The translations under genes and the position numbers were made by a program. The notes under the pieces are model-generated. The model saw only the letters and a program-made list of their open reading frames with translations. It did not search any database and had not been told where the DNA came from. Below are positions 10,956-19,371 of a stretch of 64,000 nt of DNA, piece by piece. Position 1 is the stretch's first letter. The number at the start of each line of letters is the position of its first letter. Origin of the DNA: JBBSBL01 sp038251325 (GTDB taxonomy: Bacteria; Actinomycetota; Thermoleophilia; Solirubrobacterales; Solirubrobacteraceae); NCBI GenBank assembly GCA_038251325.1, contig JBBSBL010000009.1:4011-68010 (forward strand), written 5' to 3'.

Positions 10956-11891
10956 CTACGTGGCGAAGTACGGGGCCGAGACGTAGCGCTCGCCCGAGTC
11001 CGGCAGGATCGTCGCGATGCGCACTCCGCGGGACTGGGGTCGGCGGGCGAGAGCGAGCGCGCCCCACAGCGCGGCCCCGCAGGAGATGCCGGCCAGCACG
11101 CCCTCGCGGCGGGCGGCGAGCCACGCCGTCTCGATCGCGTCCTCGTCGGACACCGGGATGACCTCGTCGACGATCTCGCGGTTGAGCACCGGCGGGACGA
11201 ACCCGGCGCCGATGCCCTGGATCCGATGCGCGCCGGCGGGCCCGCCCGACAGGACGGCCGAGGACGCCGGCTCGACGGCGACGACGCGGAGGCCCGGGTT
11301 GCGCTCCTTGAGGTACTCGCCGGTGCCGGTGATCGTGCCGCCGGTCCCGACCCCGGCGACGAGCACGTCGACCCGGCCCTCGAGGGCCTCCCACAGCTCC
11401 GGCCCGGTGCCGCGCCGATGAGCCTCCGGGTTGGCCGGGTTGGAGAACTGGTCCGGCAGGAAGACGTCGTCGCGGCCGGCCATCTCCCGAGCCGCCGCGA
11501 CCGCCTCGTTCATCCCGCCCAGCGACTCCGTCACCTCGACCCGGGCGCCGTAGAGGCGCAGGAGCGCCTCGCGCTCGCGGCTCATGCCCTGCGGGAGCGT
11601 GAGCACGAGGTCATAGCCCTTCGCGGCGCAGACGAAGGCGAGCGCGATCCCGGTGTTGCCGCTCGTCGCCTCGACGATGGTCGTGCGCCCGGGCTCGATC
11701 CGGCCCTCCTCCTCGGCCGCCTCGATCATCGCGACGCCGATCCGGTCCTTCACGCTCCCGCCCGGGTTGAACTGCTCGAGCTTGCCGAACAGCTCGACGT
11801 CGGCGTCCGGCAGCAGGCGCGTCATCTGGACCACCGGCGTCCGCCCGACGTAGTCGGCAATGCTGATCGGGATTCGGTACATCGGTGCCAC
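10956..11891 (-). CDS. cysK: Cysteine synthase (O-acetylserine sulfhydrylase)
   Basis: A PLP enzyme converting O-acetylserine plus sulfide to cysteine. The 311-residue protein shows the PLP lysine Lys48 in NPGGSVKDRIG, the substrate loop EATSGNTGIALA, the phosphate-binding GVGTGGTITGTGEYLK and PDSGERY near the C-terminus. Residues MRREREAL-like (GMSREREALLRLYGA) also fit the family. Start ATG at 11891, with a second in-frame ATG three codons later. It is first of the cysK-cysE pair and is divergent from the lysyl-oxidase-like gene across 65 bp. Confidence 0.96.
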   Translation of the reverse strand: MAPMYRIPISIADYVGRTPVVQMTRLLPDADVELFGKLEQFNPGGSVKDRIGVAMIEAAEEEGRIEPGRTTIVEATSGNTGIALAFVCAAKGYDLVLTLPQGMSREREALLRLYGARVEVTESLGGMNEAVAAAREMAGRDDVFLPDQFSNPANPEAHRRGTGPELWEALEGRVDVLVAGVGTGGTITGTGEYLKERNPGLRVVAVEPASSAVLSGGPAGAHRIQGIGAGFVPPVLNREIVDEVIPVSDEDAIETAWLAARREGVLAGISCGAALWGALALARRPQSRGVRIATILPDSGERYVSAPYFAT

Positions 11892-11956
11892 AGCGTACCC
11901 GCCGCGCCGCCGGAACCGGAGCGTGGTGGCCCGCCGTTCAGTACGGTGCCGCGCCG

Positions 11957-12715
11957 ATGCGCCTCCTTGCCGTCACGACGCTCACCGTCCTCGGCGTGGC
12001 CGGCGCCACCGCCGGCCCGGCCGCCGCCGAGGTCAACCCGTGTCTCCAGGCGCGCTGGCGCGGGCTGCGCTGTCCCGACCTCGTCATGAAGCGCCCGGCC
12101 CGCGTCCAGCTCGTAAAGCTCGGGCGCGAGCGCCAGCTCCGCAGCCAGAACAGCATCGACGACATCGGCCGCGGGCCGGCGGAGCTCGACGCCTTCCGCC
12201 CGGGGCGCGCTCTGCGCATGATCGCCCGCCAGCGGATCTACCGCCGGGGCGGCGGCTCGATCGTCGTCGGCGGCCGCGCCCGCGTCGTCTGGAAGCCGAT
12301 CCCCGGGCAGTACGGCTACTGGAAGTGGGAGTACGCCGCGCGCCAGGAGCTGTGGTCGCTCGACGCCCACGGGGTGCAGCGCAGGCGGGTCCGGCGCAGC
12401 CCGAAGCTCGTCTACTGCCTGCGCGACCTCTTCCGCACGCGACCGGGCCTCCCAGGGTCGCCACCGCGCCGGCACTATCCAGGCTGCAACCAGGATCCAG
12501 GCATCCGCCACGTGACGCTCGGCACCTCGATCGGCTGGTCCGACGTGTACCCGCCGGGCTACAACGAGCAGTACATCGACGTCACCGGGCTGCGCGGGCG
12601 CTTCGCGCTCGTCCACATCGCCGACCCGCAGGACGTCCTCTTCGAATCCAACGAGACGAACAACGCGGCGCGAGTGATCGTCTCCCTGCCGTCGGGGCGG
12701 GTGGTGGGGCGCTGA
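11957..12715 (+). CDS. Secreted lysyl-oxidase-like protein lacking the copper His motif
   Basis: A 252-residue secreted protein: signal peptide MRLLAVTTLTVLGVAGATAG with likely cleavage after AAA, then a fold matching bacterial lysyl-oxidase-family proteins, recognised from YCLRDL, the disulfide-type YPGCNQDPG, the segment TLGTSIGWSDVYPPGYNEQ and IDVTGL...LVHIADPQ...ESNETNNAA. In active members the copper site lies in a His-x-His-Trp-His stretch; here the aligned residues 120-126 read GYWKWEY, with no histidine. Oxidase activity is therefore doubtful, and a structural or binding role is more likely. The ATG at 11959 region was chosen because it begins the signal peptide. Confidence 0.7.
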   Translation: MRLLAVTTLTVLGVAGATAGPAAAEVNPCLQARWRGLRCPDLVMKRPARVQLVKLGRERQLRSQNSIDDIGRGPAELDAFRPGRALRMIARQRIYRRGGGSIVVGGRARVVWKPIPGQYGYWKWEYAARQELWSLDAHGVQRRRVRRSPKLVYCLRDLFRTRPGLPGSPPRRHYPGCNQDPGIRHVTLGTSIGWSDVYPPGYNEQYIDVTGLRGRFALVHIADPQDVLFESNETNNAARVIVSLPSGRVVGR

Positions 12716-12760
12716 GCGCGCCACTCGGGCGGCAAACCCGCGGCGGGTAGCCTCCGCCGC

Positions 12761-13957
12761 GTGACCGCCCGCGCCGGCCGCTTCCCGCTGTTCGACTCGC
12801 TGCGGGCGATCGCGGCGCTCAGCGTCGTCGTCTTCCACCTGGCCGTCGTCGCCGGCCTCCCGAGCTGGGCCGATCGGGCCGTCCCCTACGTCACCCAGCT
12901 CGGCGACGTCGGCGTCTCGATCTTCTTCGCGATCTCAGGGTTCCTGCTCTACCGCCCGTTCGTGGCCGCGCGGCTCGCGGGCGAGGGCGACCCGTCGATC
13001 CGCTCCTATGGCGTGCGGCGGCTGCTACGGATCTTCCCCGCCTACTGGCTCGCGCTGGCGGTCACGGCACTCGTGGCCGGGCACCACGAGGTCTTCGGCC
13101 CGGACGCGGCGCGCTACTGGCTGCTGCTGCAGGGCTACTGGCTCGGCTCGATCGGGGGCGGGATCGGTCCAGCGTGGACGCTCACCATCGAGGTGGCGTT
13201 CTACGCCGCGCTGCCGCTGTGGGTCCTCGCGATGCACCGCGTGCCGTTCGCCACCGAACGTCGCTTCGTCATGACCGAGATGGCGGGGCTCGCCGCCCTG
13301 TGCGTGCTCAGCGCGGTGTGGCGCTGGGTCGTCATCCGGGGGCTGCCCGGAGGCACCAGCCCCCTGCGCCCCGATCTGCTCAGCCTGCCGGGCATGGCCG
13401 ATCACTTCGCGATCGGGATGGCGCTTGCGGTCCTCAGCGTGGTGGCCGCCCGGCGCGAGGCGCCGTCCGCCGCCGAGCGCTTCCTGGGCCGCTTTGGGTG
13501 GGCCCCGTGGGTGGTCGCCGCGGCCGCCTGGTACGGGATGGCGCACTTCCGGCCGCTCGTGGCCGGCAACGGCGGCGAGTACGCCGTCCACCGCTGGCTC
13601 GAGATCGTGCTCGCCGGCGCGTTCCTCCTCCCGGCGGTCTTCGCCTGGGACGCGGGCGGGCGGGTCCGCCGCCTGCTCGGTCTGCGCCCGCTCCTCTGGG
13701 TCGGCCTGGTGTCCTACGGCGTCTACCTGTGGCACCTCGACGTCATCACCGAGCTCTCGGGGCGGACCGATCTCGGCCGCGCCGGGCTGTGGGTCGTGGC
13801 CATTGGCCTGACGCTGGCCGTCGCCGCCGTGAGTTGGTACGGGCTGGAGCTTCACGCGATCGCGCTGGGTCGGCGACTGACCGCGGGGTGGACGCGCCGC
13901 GGGCCGCGCGCCGGCGAGCCGCCCCCGAGCCTCGCGCCGTCAACGGGATCCGAGTGA
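12761..13957 (+). CDS. Acyltransferase 3 family membrane protein (OafA/YrhL-like)
   Basis: A 398-residue integral membrane O-acyltransferase expected to acetylate or acylate envelope sugars. It opens with FPLFDSLRAIAALSVVVFHL, containing the essential Arg and the conserved His, followed by GVSIFFAISGFLLYRPF and RIFPAYWLAL, all standard for the family. About ten hydrophobic helices run to residue 370, and a short Arg/Pro tail closes the protein. GTG start. Its stop overlaps the GTG of the next gene (GTGA), although the function of that gene appears unrelated. Confidence 0.9.
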   Translation: MTARAGRFPLFDSLRAIAALSVVVFHLAVVAGLPSWADRAVPYVTQLGDVGVSIFFAISGFLLYRPFVAARLAGEGDPSIRSYGVRRLLRIFPAYWLALAVTALVAGHHEVFGPDAARYWLLLQGYWLGSIGGGIGPAWTLTIEVAFYAALPLWVLAMHRVPFATERRFVMTEMAGLAALCVLSAVWRWVVIRGLPGGTSPLRPDLLSLPGMADHFAIGMALAVLSVVAARREAPSAAERFLGRFGWAPWVVAAAAWYGMAHFRPLVAGNGGEYAVHRWLEIVLAGAFLLPAVFAWDAGGRVRRLLGLRPLLWVGLVSYGVYLWHLDVITELSGRTDLGRAGLWVVAIGLTLAVAAVSWYGLELHAIALGRRLTAGWTRRGPRAGEPPPSLAPSTGSE

Positions 13958-14763
13958 GCCCGAGCGCGTCGGCGCCGTCACTGGAGACGGTCGCGGTGAG
14001 CCTCGACGGCGCCGTCGGACGCGTGGAGCTCCGCCGTCCCGAGAAGCTGAACGCGCTGACCCCGGCGATGCTGTCCGAGGTGGCGGCCGCCGCGGAGTGG
14101 CTCGACGGCCGCGAGGAGGTGGCGGCCGTCGTGGTCGTCGGGGCCGGGCGGGCGTTCTGCGCCGGCTTCGACCTCGGGTCCATGGCCGAGACCTACGCCG
14201 GCGCGGACCGGGCGCGGGAGGTCGGCGCCCTCGGCCGGGCGATGGCCGATGCGGTCGGCGGCCTGCGGGCAATGACCGTCGCCGCGGTGCACGGACGCTG
14301 CGTGGGCGGCGGCGTGGTGCTCGCCGCCGCGTGCGACCTGCGGGTGGTCGAGCGCGACGCGATCCTCTCGATCCCCGAGCTCGACCTCGGCATCCCGCTC
14401 GCCTGGGGCGGCGTGCCCCGCCTCGTGCGCGACCTCGGCCCGATGCGGGTGAAGGAGCTGGTGTCGACGTGCCGGTCCTTCGACGGTGAGGAGGCGCTCG
14501 CCATCGGGTTCGCGACGCGACTCGCCGAGCCCGGCGGCGCCGGCGCAGCGGCGCGGGCGCTCGCCGCCGAGGTCGCCGCCCGCGGCGCGCTCACGACGGC
14601 GCAGACGAAGGCCCAGGCGGACCGCGCCGCGTCCGGCCGGCCCGACGGCGCGGCGGAGGAGCTCGACCGGCTGCTCGCGGCGCTGGCCGACGAGCCGACC
14701 GCCGCGGTCCGCGGCCGCTACGTGAAGGCGCTGGCCGCGCGCCGAGCGGGCCGGGCCGGCTGA
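13954..14763 (+). CDS. Enoyl-CoA hydratase/isomerase (crotonase) family protein
   Basis: A 269-residue crotonase-fold protein that probably acts on an acyl-CoA in fatty-acid or side-chain degradation. It shows VGRVELRRPEKLNALTPAML, the oxyanion-hole segment GAGRAFCAGFDLGSM, and VHGRCVGGGVVLAAACDLRV followed by IPELDLGIPLAWGGVPRL. In the position of the second catalytic acid the sequence reads PELDLGI, so Glu/Asp is retained nearby. The exact substrate cannot be read. GTG start at 13954 overlaps the acyltransferase stop; the DUF3891 gene follows after 3 bp. Confidence 0.88.
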   Translation: MSPSASAPSLETVAVSLDGAVGRVELRRPEKLNALTPAMLSEVAAAAEWLDGREEVAAVVVVGAGRAFCAGFDLGSMAETYAGADRAREVGALGRAMADAVGGLRAMTVAAVHGRCVGGGVVLAAACDLRVVERDAILSIPELDLGIPLAWGGVPRLVRDLGPMRVKELVSTCRSFDGEEALAIGFATRLAEPGGAGAAARALAAEVAARGALTTAQTKAQADRAASGRPDGAAEELDRLLAALADEPTAAVRGRYVKALAARRAGRAG

Positions 14764-14766
14764 CGG

Positions 14767-15516
14767 ATGCTGATCGTCGACGAGGGCGGCCCCTGGCTCG
14801 CGATCACCCAGCCCGCCCACGCCTGGCTGGCCGGGGAGATCGCCCGGGCGTGGGGCAACCCCACGACGGGGATCGCCCGCCCCGAGCCCTACGCCGAGGT
14901 CTGCCTCGGGGTCGAGCAGCACGACGTCGCGTGGGTCGAGTGGGACCTCCGCCCGCCGCTCCACGCTCCGGCGGGCCGGGCCGCGAGCTTCCTCGAGGCA
15001 CCGTTCGTCCCCCGCGTGGCGCTGTGGCGCGACGCCTGGCGCCGGGTGCTCGCACAGAGCCCGTGGGCGGCGCTCCTCGTCTCGCTGCACGGAACGATCA
15101 TCCACACGCGGTTCGTCGACGCGTCGCAGTTGCCGGCGGCCGAAGGCGATGTCGTGCAGGCGCTGCTGGCGGAGCAGCGGGAGGTCCAGGACCGGCTGAT
15201 CGCGGCGCTCGGCACCACGCGGGAGGCGGCGGAGCGCGCAGGCGACTTCGTCTTCTGCCTCGACTCGCTCTCGCTCAACCTCTGCCACGGCTGGGGCGCG
15301 ATGGACCTGCCGCCCGTCGACGGGACCGCGATCCGGCTCGAGCCGCGCGACGACGGGACCGTGGCGCTCGACCCGTGGCCCCTCGCCGTGGACGAGCTCG
15401 ACGTCTCGGTGGACGCCCGTCGACTCGCCGAGCGCTTCGACGACGAGTCGACGCTGCACGCGGCGCTCGACGCGGCGCCGTGGACGCGTGTGCGCCGAAC
15501 CCTCCGGCCGGGCTGA
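14767..15516 (+). CDS. DUF3891 family protein
   Basis: A 249-residue soluble protein resembling DUF3891. It begins MLIVDEGGPWLAITQPAHAWLAGEIARAW, then EVCLGVEQHDVAWVEWD with a conserved His-Asp pair, LLVSLHGTIIH, and an acidic C-terminal segment (PWPLAVDELDVSVDARRL). The repeated His/Asp residues suggest a metal-dependent enzyme of HD-like character, but no activity is established and none is claimed here. It is in line with the enoyl-CoA hydratase gene 3 bp upstream. Beyond its stop the sequence quality changes to a decayed region. Confidence 0.75.
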   Translation: MLIVDEGGPWLAITQPAHAWLAGEIARAWGNPTTGIARPEPYAEVCLGVEQHDVAWVEWDLRPPLHAPAGRAASFLEAPFVPRVALWRDAWRRVLAQSPWAALLVSLHGTIIHTRFVDASQLPAAEGDVVQALLAEQREVQDRLIAALGTTREAAERAGDFVFCLDSLSLNLCHGWGAMDLPPVDGTAIRLEPRDDGTVALDPWPLAVDELDVSVDARRLAERFDDESTLHAALDAAPWTRVRRTLRPG

Positions 15517-15678
15517 CCTGAAGCGCTTATCGAGTCATGGCCGAACACTGCCAGCAACGATTGGCAAGCGGAGATCCATACCGACCACGGGACGCGGTTC
15601 TTCATCGAGGCCTTGTGCGCTTCCTTGCGCTGAGGCGCTGCGACCGACGAAACGGGAGGCCGCCCTCGAGGCCGCTAG
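15517..15678. other. Decayed non-coding stretch after the DUF3891 gene
   Basis: No convincing gene. A short open stretch on the + strand around 15530-15632 reads SWPNTASNDWQ then EIHTDHGTRFFIEALC and stops; I do not recognise it. Base composition is less GC-rich than the surrounding genes, which fits a gene-remnant zone that continues to about 17.2 kb. Confidence 0.4.
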
Positions 15679-15795
15679 CTAGGGGCTCCGGTCTCCCAGC
15701 CCCAGGCGCAGGGCGTTGAGGACTACTAAAATTAGGTGTGGTGGCACCAGCACTCCGGCAAACGACGACCGCCGAGGAAAGGAGGGCCTGCGTTG
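15679..15795 (-). pseudogene. Possible C-terminal remnant of a heavy-metal P-type ATPase
   Basis: Reading leftward and ending at a TAG (15679-15681), the frame gives FAGVLVPPHLILVVLNALRL followed by GLGDRSP. The VVLNALRL segment resembles the last transmembrane helix and end of CopA/CtpA-type metal ATPases. Nothing of the catalytic domains is present, and the frame runs into the cytochrome c gene upstream. Only about 27 codons are convincing, so this is a weak call. Confidence 0.35.
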
Positions 15796-16365
15796 CTACG
15801 GAGTGGTCTTGGTCTTCGACCGGAACTTCGTGTTGGTGCTGTGGTACACGTAGTTCACGACGGCGGTGAGTTCCTTTGGGGTCAGCGCCGTCCCGTAGTT
15901 GGGTGGCATCACGTTGGCTTGGTAGCCGGGGACGATCTCCTTGTTGGGCAAGATGATCGACTCGCGTGTGGCAGAGGCAGGATCGGATGTCAGCACTTTG
16001 TCGAGGTTGGGCCCGATGGTGCCGTTCGTGCCCGCGGCTTTCATGGTGTGGCACGACCCGCAGCCGACGCCGCCGCCGGGCGTGCCCGAGACGAAGACCT
16101 GCTGACCCAGTGCGTCTCCGGTAAGTTGGCCACCGCTGGTCTTTCCGACGGTCGGAGTGGCGGGGACCGTGACTGTCGTGTTGCTCCGGTTCGAGGCGAC
16201 CACCAGCGCGATCGCGGACATCACCAGAGCTGCCAGGATCCCTAGGCCGCCGAGCTGGACGACGAACTTCCCGGACGCTCGGGCGATCTGCTCGTCGAAG
16301 ATCTCCTGCTCGGTCTTGCCTCTGGGCTCGGCTTGAACCGGCTCGCGGACGTCATCGTCGTCCAT
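15796..16365 (-). CDS. Membrane-anchored monohaem cytochrome c
   Basis: A 189-residue protein: an acidic N-terminus (MDDDDVREPVQAE), one transmembrane helix at about residues 36-58 (VVQLGGLGILAALVMSAIALVVAS), then a class I cytochrome c domain. The haem motif CGSCH has Cys102, Cys105 and His106; the axial Met is probably in VMPPNYG, followed by LTPKELTAVVNYVYH. It should carry electrons on the outer face of the membrane. ATG at 16365 is preceded by AGGAGG ten bases upstream. Codon use is less GC-biased than neighbouring genes, and both flanks hold mobile-element debris, suggesting acquisition by transfer. Confidence 0.88.
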   Translation of the reverse strand: MDDDDVREPVQAEPRGKTEQEIFDEQIARASGKFVVQLGGLGILAALVMSAIALVVASNRSNTTVTVPATPTVGKTSGGQLTGDALGQQVFVSGTPGGGVGCGSCHTMKAAGTNGTIGPNLDKVLTSDPASATRESIILPNKEIVPGYQANVMPPNYGTALTPKELTAVVNYVYHSTNTKFRSKTKTTP

Positions 16366-16448
16366 GCTCTCATGGCCTCCTGTCAGTCGTCCACAGGGCT
16401 GCGCAGACTCGCACCGGCACCTTACTATCCGGGACACAACGCATCGCG

Positions 16449-16640
16449 TCAGGACTTCTCCGCAATCTGCTGTACGAGGCCACGGATGCTCTGGGCTTGC
16501 GGATGGTGGACCATCGCGATGCTGTCGGCACCGAGCACCATCGCGTAGATCAGCGCCATCACCTTGCGGCCAGCGTTCGCCGCACCGGGACGATCACGAC
16601 GCAGCCGCACCAGCCGGCCCACCAACGGTGTTCGCTGCCA
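16449..16640 (-). pseudogene. Remnant of an IS1380-type transposase
   Basis: An open frame of about 64 codons with no start reads RLVRLRRDRPGAANAGRKVM then ALIYAMVLGADSI, which matches in style the N-terminal core of IS1380-family transposases. After DSI the resemblance ends and the frame continues with unrelated residues (MVHHPQAQSIRG) to a TGA. An in-frame TAA precedes the segment at 16641-16643. It is therefore a fragment, not a working gene. Recognition is by eye only. Confidence 0.45.
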
Positions 16641-16714
16641 TTAAGGCCGCCGCCGGCGGGCGCACGTCGGGCCCGATCCTCACGCGCGAGCGCACCGGGA
16701 ACGCGCTCGACTAG
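16631..16714 (+). pseudogene. Possible tyrosine recombinase fragment
   Basis: A 27-codon open segment ending in TAG reads FAAIKAAAGGRTSGPILTRE then RTGNALD. The RTSGPIL...RTGN pattern is typical of the middle of the catalytic domain of phage-type integrases, upstream of the HxxR box. No catalytic residues are present and no start is usable. It abuts the transposase remnant on the other strand, supporting a mosaic of mobile-element debris. Confidence 0.35.
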
Positions 16715-16811
16715 CCGTGCTTTTCGTCGCGTTTGGGGTCCCCCCCTGGGGCGGGTAGTCATCGTGCGCCCTTGCGGCGGTTGCGCGCCTCGTCGCGCCG
16801 CCCGCAAAGAG

Positions 16812-17021
16812 CTAGAGCCGCCCCTCGTCGGCGGGGGTGAGGCGCAGCTCGACCTCGGGGGCGCACTCGCTGCACATCGTCGGCGCGCGGTTGCGCAGCA
16901 GCGCCGTTCCCTCCGCGACCGCCCAGCCGTCGGCGTGCCCGCGGCCGGGCCGGTGGATGACGTCCTCGCTGGTCACGAGCACCTCGTCGTCCGGCACCCA
17001 CGCGAGCGGCGGAAGCGGCAC
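16812..17021 (-). CDS. Small 69-residue protein with a CxxC pair, unknown
   Basis: From GTG at 17021 the frame reads as a compact soluble protein: VPLPPLAWVPDDEVLVTSED, then VIHRPGRGHADGWAV, then a CSEC pair followed by PEVELRLTPADEGRL. Third-position GC is high, as in the real genes here. The single CxxC could bind metal or a disulfide partner, but one pair is not enough to call a zinc ribbon. I do not recognise the family. It stands alone between mobile-element debris and an unannotated stretch. Confidence 0.5.
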   Translation of the reverse strand: MPLPPLAWVPDDEVLVTSEDVIHRPGRGHADGWAVAEGTALLRNRAPTMCSECAPEVELRLTPADEGRL

Positions 17022-17231
17022 GGGGCGACCGTAGCGCGCGCCGCCGCTCGCGTTTAGCCCGCCGCGAGCCCTGCGGGTAGCCGCGCGGGTTGCCGGCCAT
17101 CTAGAAGCCCCCCTGCGGGATGGATCGGAGGCGGCGAGAGTGACCCGGCGTTCCCTATTGGCCCGGGAGCCCGGCCGAGCCGCCGCCTCCACGAGTCCTT
17201 CTCGGCCGCCGCCGACCAGGACGTGAGCCGC

Positions 17232-17450
17232 CTACGCCACGTCTGTCGGCTGCGCCACGGTCTCGGCCTTGTCGAGCATCGCGCGGACCGCGGCAAGGCT
17301 CGGCGTGTCCCGCGCCAAGCTCCGCCGCAGCCCCCACGCGGGCTCGGTCGGCCGTTGGCGGTCGGGATGCCCGGGAGGCAGGCCGTCGACGCCGCACTCG
17401 AGGCGCTCCAGGATCTCGCTCACCCGGACGCGCCGCTGCTCCCTCCGCAT
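17232..17450 (-). CDS. Hypothetical 72-residue protein
   Basis: An ATG-initiated frame with strong third-position GC bias throughout, reading MRREQRRVRVSEILERLECG at its N-terminus, then PTEPAWGLRRSLARDTPSLA and a helical tail ending DKAETVAQPTDVA. It is probably a real soluble protein with two helical segments. No family is recognised and no partner gene is evident. Flanking sequence on both sides (17022-17231 and 17451-17645) shows nothing recognisable. Confidence 0.45.
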   Translation of the reverse strand: MRREQRRVRVSEILERLECGVDGLPPGHPDRQRPTEPAWGLRRSLARDTPSLAAVRAMLDKAETVAQPTDVA

Positions 17451-17645
17451 AGCCGCGAAGGTAGCCCCCGGACGGGCGTCACACCAGCCGAATGGGTAGT
17501 TCCGGCTGCCATCGGGAGGGGCGATCTAGATGGCCCGCGCGACCCTCGCGCGACAGTCCACCCGGAATCCCCGCGGTCCTGTGCCCCCCTCAGTGGTCGA
17601 AACCTTCCGCGTGGCGGTAAGTCGCCTTTGCGGTGCGCTTGGGCC

Positions 17646-18038
17646 CTAGATGTGATACATCGCCGTGCCGGCCTCGCGGGCCTCGCGCTCGACGACGTCG
17701 GCGATGCTCTCGGCCGCCAGGACGTCGCGGGCGGCCGCAGCGGCGGCCGCGAAGACCCCGTCGGCCTCCTGCCCGAGCGGACCGTCGAGCAGCTCGACGA
17801 CCTCGAGCACCGTCACCTCGGCGGGCGGTCGCGCGAAGCTGTAGCCGCCCTTGACCCCGCGCTGGGAGCGCAGGACGCCGGCGCGGCGCAGCGTCGCGAA
17901 GAGCTGCTCGAGGAACTGGGTGGGGATCTCGCGGCGCCGGGCCAGCTCGGCGATCGGCACAGGGGCCGCGCCGCCGATGCGCGCCAGCTCGGCCAGCGCG
18001 CGCACCGCGTACGGGCTCTTCGTGGTGATCGAGATCAT
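17646..18038 (-). CDS. Rrf2 family transcriptional regulator
   Basis: A 130-residue winged-helix regulator: MISITTKSPYAVRALAELAR is the family N-terminus, followed by IAELARRREIPTQFLEQLF, the recognition helix region and RSQRGVKGGYSFARPPAEVT, the wing. Unlike IscR or NsrR it has no cysteines at all, so it cannot carry the usual Fe-S cluster and resembles CymR-like members that respond to metabolites or partner proteins. No neighbouring Fe-S assembly genes are present. It lies 37 bp downstream of the HDOD-LuxR gene on the same strand. Confidence 0.92.
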   Translation of the reverse strand: MISITTKSPYAVRALAELARIGGAAPVPIAELARRREIPTQFLEQLFATLRRAGVLRSQRGVKGGYSFARPPAEVTVLEVVELLDGPLGQEADGVFAAAAAAARDVLAAESIADVVEREAREAGTAMYHI

Positions 18039-18075
18039 GCCGCGGCGATCCTACGCCGCCCGACCCGAAGTCGGA

Positions 18076-19176
18076 TCAGATCCAGCCGCGCTCGGTGGCC
18101 ATGAGCACGGCCTGGGCGCGATCGACGGCCCCGAGCTTGCCGTAGATGTTGTGGAGGTGGGTGCGCACCGTGCTCGGCGAGAGGTCGAGCTCGAGCGCGA
18201 TCTGCTTGTAGACCTTGCCCTTCCCGAGGCGCCGCAGGACGTCCACCTCGCGCGAGGACAGCGGGCACGGGTCGATCTGCCGGGCGCGGCCGTTCCCCGG
18301 CGGAAACGGCAGGTCGTAGAGCACCGAGCGCAGCTCGGGACCGCCGAGGCCGAGTGACCGCGACACCTTGAGCAGCTCTCCCGGAGACACGGGCGCGCCC
18401 TGCGCGTAGTGCGCGAGCATGTCGGCCAGCCGCACGAGCGCCTGCTCGCCGTCGGCGTCCTCGGCGTGATGGCGCTCGATCACCCGGGCGACCGCCTTGG
18501 GCAGGCCCCAGCGGCGTGCGAGCACCCCGCCGACCAGCGCGTGGTCGACGCCGAGCTCGCGGCGCTCGCGGTGGATCCGCTCCTCCGGCGTGCGCGCCTC
18601 GTCGTGGACCTGCTGCGGATACCCGGGATAGGCGTGGACGAGGACGAGCTTGCCGATGTCGTGCAGCAGCGCGGTGACCATGAGCCGGTCGCGCGACTCG
18701 TAGCCGAGCTCGGTGGCGATCCGGTCCGCCGCCCGCTGGGTGGCCACGGCGTGGAGGCGGAAGCGCTCGGGCGTCACGTCCCACAGGCCGCCGCGCTCGA
18801 AGAAGTCGAAGGTCCGCGCCCTGGTGGCCAGCGCCTCGACCGACTGGGGGCCGAGGGCATCGACCGCCTCGACGATGCTCTCGACCTTGCCGCGGCGCTT
18901 GCCCTCCACGCGGTTGGCGAGCCGCAGGGCGGCGATCGCCAGGGCGACGTCGGCCTCGACGGCGGTGACGACGTCCGCGATCGCGGGCCGCTCCTCGGTG
19001 AGGAGGTGGAGCACCCGGTTGCGCGACTCTGCGAGCACCGGGAAGGCGTCGAGCGCCTCGAAGGCGGCGGTCAACCGGCGCCCGTGTCCCTCGTTGTGAT
19101 GCCGCGAGGCAGAGGCCGCCTCGACGGTGGTGGACGAGTTCACGTCGGTTTGGGCAGGAGCGGTGGCAGGCGTCAC
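18076..19176 (-). CDS. HDOD/HD-domain protein fused to a LuxR-type DNA-binding domain
   Basis: A 366-residue fusion. Residues about 35-130 form an HDOD-like helical region (FPVLAESRNRVLHLL, VVTAVEADVALAIAALRLAN). Residues about 150-250 carry an HD-type core with LLHDIGKLVL and RHHAEDADGEQALVRLADML, which preserves His-Asp and downstream His/Asp residues. The C-terminal 65 residues are a LuxR helix-turn-helix: PLSSREVDVLRRLGKG, KQIALELDLSPSTVRTHLHN and YGKLGAVDRAQAV. It is probably a transcription factor with a signal-sensing or hydrolytic front domain. The substrate and target genes are unknown. Confidence 0.85.
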   Translation of the reverse strand: MTPATAPAQTDVNSSTTVEAASASRHHNEGHGRRLTAAFEALDAFPVLAESRNRVLHLLTEERPAIADVVTAVEADVALAIAALRLANRVEGKRRGKVESIVEAVDALGPQSVEALATRARTFDFFERGGLWDVTPERFRLHAVATQRAADRIATELGYESRDRLMVTALLHDIGKLVLVHAYPGYPQQVHDEARTPEERIHRERRELGVDHALVGGVLARRWGLPKAVARVIERHHAEDADGEQALVRLADMLAHYAQGAPVSPGELLKVSRSLGLGGPELRSVLYDLPFPPGNGRARQIDPCPLSSREVDVLRRLGKGKVYKQIALELDLSPSTVRTHLHNIYGKLGAVDRAQAVLMATERGWI

Positions 19177-19371
19177 GGGCGGGCGATCGGACTGGAAGGA
19201 CTACCGGACGGGACGCCGCACATCCAGCCCGGAGTCGGGCGAGGCATGCGAGCTCCCTGGGCTGCTGGACCTATCGGCACCACCGGTGCGGGGGTTTAGG
19301 CGCGCACGCCGGGTCGGGGACGCTCTCCGGCGCCTCATCCTCGATGGTTCGACGCGCGGCCCGCCGCGCCT

